Source: Devosia sp. | GTDB lineage: Bacteria; Pseudomonadota; Alphaproteobacteria; Rhizobiales; Devosiaceae | Length of the DNA stretch: 64,000 bases | Assembly (NCBI GenBank): GCA_028290665.1 | Contig: JAQGJK010000004.1 | Location: 1-64,000 of the forward strand | Direction: 5' to 3' | Shown: positions 62,936 to 64,000 of the stretch, in pieces | Numbering within the stretch: the first letter of the stretch is position 1 | Layout: the number at the start of each line of letters is the position of its first letter | Notes under the pieces: model-generated | Seen by the model: only the letters and a program-made list of their open reading frames with translations | Databases searched by the model: none | What the model was told of the DNA's origin: nothing | Translations under genes and position numbers: made by a program

Positions 62936-64000
62936 ATGTCCAAAGAGACGACCGGCGAATCCAAGAATACGCTCTACTGCTCGTTCTGTGGAAAATCGCA
63001 GCACGAGGTCAGGAAGCTGATCGCGGGTCCGACCGTCTTCATCTGCGACGAATGCGTTGAGCTCTGCATGGATATCATCCGTGAAGAGAACAAGACGTCG
63101 ATGGTGAAGTCCGCGGACGGGGTGCCGACCCCGATGGAAATCTGCAAGGTGCTCGACGACTACGTGATCGGCCAGTACCGGGCCAAGCGCGTGCTTTCGG
63201 TCGCCGTGCACAACCATTACAAACGCCTGCATCACGCGACGAAAAACCAGGATATCGAGCTTTCGAAGTCCAACATCCTGCTGATCGGACCGACCGGGAC
63301 CGGCAAGACGCTGCTCGCGCAGACGCTGGCCCGTATCCTCGACGTGCCGTTTACCATGGCCGATGCGACGACGCTGACCGAAGCCGGTTACGTCGGCGAG
63401 GACGTCGAGAACATCATCCTGAAGCTGCTGCAATCGGCCGACTACAATGTCGAAAAAGCGCAGCGCGGCATCGTCTACATCGATGAAGTCGACAAGATCA
63501 GCCGCAAGTCGGATAACCCCTCGATCACTCGCGATGTCTCGGGCGAGGGCGTGCAGCAGGCGCTGCTGAAAATCATGGAAGGCACCGTGGCTTCCGTACC
63601 CCCTCAGGGTGGGCGCAAGCATCCGCAGCAGGAATTCCTGCAGGTCGACACGACCAATATCCTGTTTATCTGTGGCGGTGCCTTTGCCGGACTCGAACGC
63701 CTGATCCAGTCGCGGTCGGAAGGTTCGGGCATCGGTTTTGGCGCCGTGGTCAAGGACCCCAAGGACCGTCGCGTCGGCGATGTGCTGAAGGACGTGGCCC
63801 CCGAGGATCTGGTGAAGTTCGGGCTGATCCCCGAGTTCATCGGCCGCTTGCCGGTGCTGGCAACGCTCGAGGATCTCGACGAGACCGCGCTGATCCAGAT
63901 CCTGACCGAACCCAAGAACGCACTGGTGCGCCAGTACCAGCGGCTGTTCGCGATGGAAGACACCGAGCTGACGTTCCACGAAGACGCGCTGAAGGCGATC
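62936..64000 (+). CDS. clpX: ATP-dependent Clp protease ATP-binding subunit ClpX (3' end outside window)
   Basis: AAA+ unfoldase that feeds ClpP. The gene runs off the right edge after 355 of about 420 codons. It begins [21 protein letters not shown] with the zinc-binding CSFC and CDEC pair, has Walker A GPTGTGKT, Walker [10 protein letters not shown], and the arginine-finger region [10 protein letters not shown]-like. GGAG is upstream of the ATG at 62936. The gap of 166 bases after clpP suggests clpX can have its own promoter. Confidence 0.97.
   Translation, partial: MSKETTGESKNTLYCSFCGKSQHEVRKLIAGPTVFICDECVELCMDIIREENKTSMVKSADGVPTPMEICKVLDDYVIGQYRAKRVLSVAVHNHYKRLHHATKNQDIELSKSNILLIGPTGTGKTLLAQTLARILDVPFTMADATTLTEAGYVGEDVENIILKLLQSADYNVEKAQRGIVYIDEVDKISRKSDNPSITRDVSGEGVQQALLKIMEGTVASVPPQGGRKHPQQEFLQVDTTNILFICGGAFAGLERLIQSRSEGSGIGFGAVVKDPKDRRVGDVLKDVAPEDLVKFGLIPEFIGRLPVLATLEDLDETALIQILTEPKNALVRQYQRLFAMEDTELTFHEDALKAI

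Overview
The window is a high-GC stretch of an alphaproteobacterial chromosome. The gene set suggests Hyphomicrobiales: an adenosylcobalamin-dependent ribonucleotide reductase, an NDUFA12-like complex I factor beside DUF2155, aat-accC-accB-aroQ in a row, a glnB-glnA operon with a sigma-54-type promoter, an Irr-like box before the suf operon, and rhizobial-style intergenic repeats. A Devosia-like relative is my best guess from memory of similar gene orders; no search was run. Almost everything is housekeeping. Accessory signals are confined to a few islands.

Region by region. 1-2.1 kb: a gene-free repeat zone, then hpt and msrA. 2.2-6.3 kb: a secreted small protein, a methyltransferase, a small unknown, then a repeat cluster around a GIY-YIG nuclease gene and an AT-rich PIN-like gene inserted right behind nrdJ. 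6.3-16.6 kb: nrdJ, the NDUFA12-like gene, DUF2155, aat, accC/accB, aroQ, a DsbA-like protein and an aminotransferase. 16.6-26.1 kb: DUF1428, rne, divergent cell-wall genes (amidase, mrcA), a deformylase-like pseudoenzyme, and prfB with its programmed +1 frameshift. 26.1-34.2 kb: a mosaic repeat, an M23 peptidase, bcp, a giant AsmA-like protein, a ParDE-type toxin-antitoxin pair, tyrS and a hydrolase. 34.2-42.7 kb: the suf Fe-S operon (desulfurase, sufB, small membrane protein, two cupins, sufC, sufD, sufS, sufT, sufA). 42.8-49 kb: aroA, a GGDEF protein, a DEAD-box helicase and topoisomerase IV parE. 49-54.2 kb: two related secreted proteins, an ABC-F ATPase, an ArsR/AHSA1 regulatory pair and DUF808. 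54.3-64 kb: glnA/glnB, tRNA-Leu(UAG), tig, NAD(P)HX repair, a P450, a MazF/AbrB-type toxin-antitoxin pair, clpP and the start of clpX.

How they work together: most suf genes overlap by 1-4 bases and form one Fe-S assembly unit probably under iron control; tig, clpP and clpX form the familiar protein quality-control locus; glnB-glnA is the nitrogen-status switch; amidase, mrcA and the M23 peptidase all remodel peptidoglycan.

The points most worth pursuing are: (a) a GIY-YIG nuclease gene bracketed by two diverged direct copies of a module built from inverted palindromic repeats, with the same repeat family splitting the suf operon; (b) the AT-rich PIN-like gene abutting nrdJ; (c) two cupins and a two-helix membrane protein embedded in the suf operon; (d) an aroA that looks unlike the usual rhizobial type; (e) a deformylase homologue altered at all three metal-site motifs; (f) a mosaic element that supplies the stop codons of both flanking genes.
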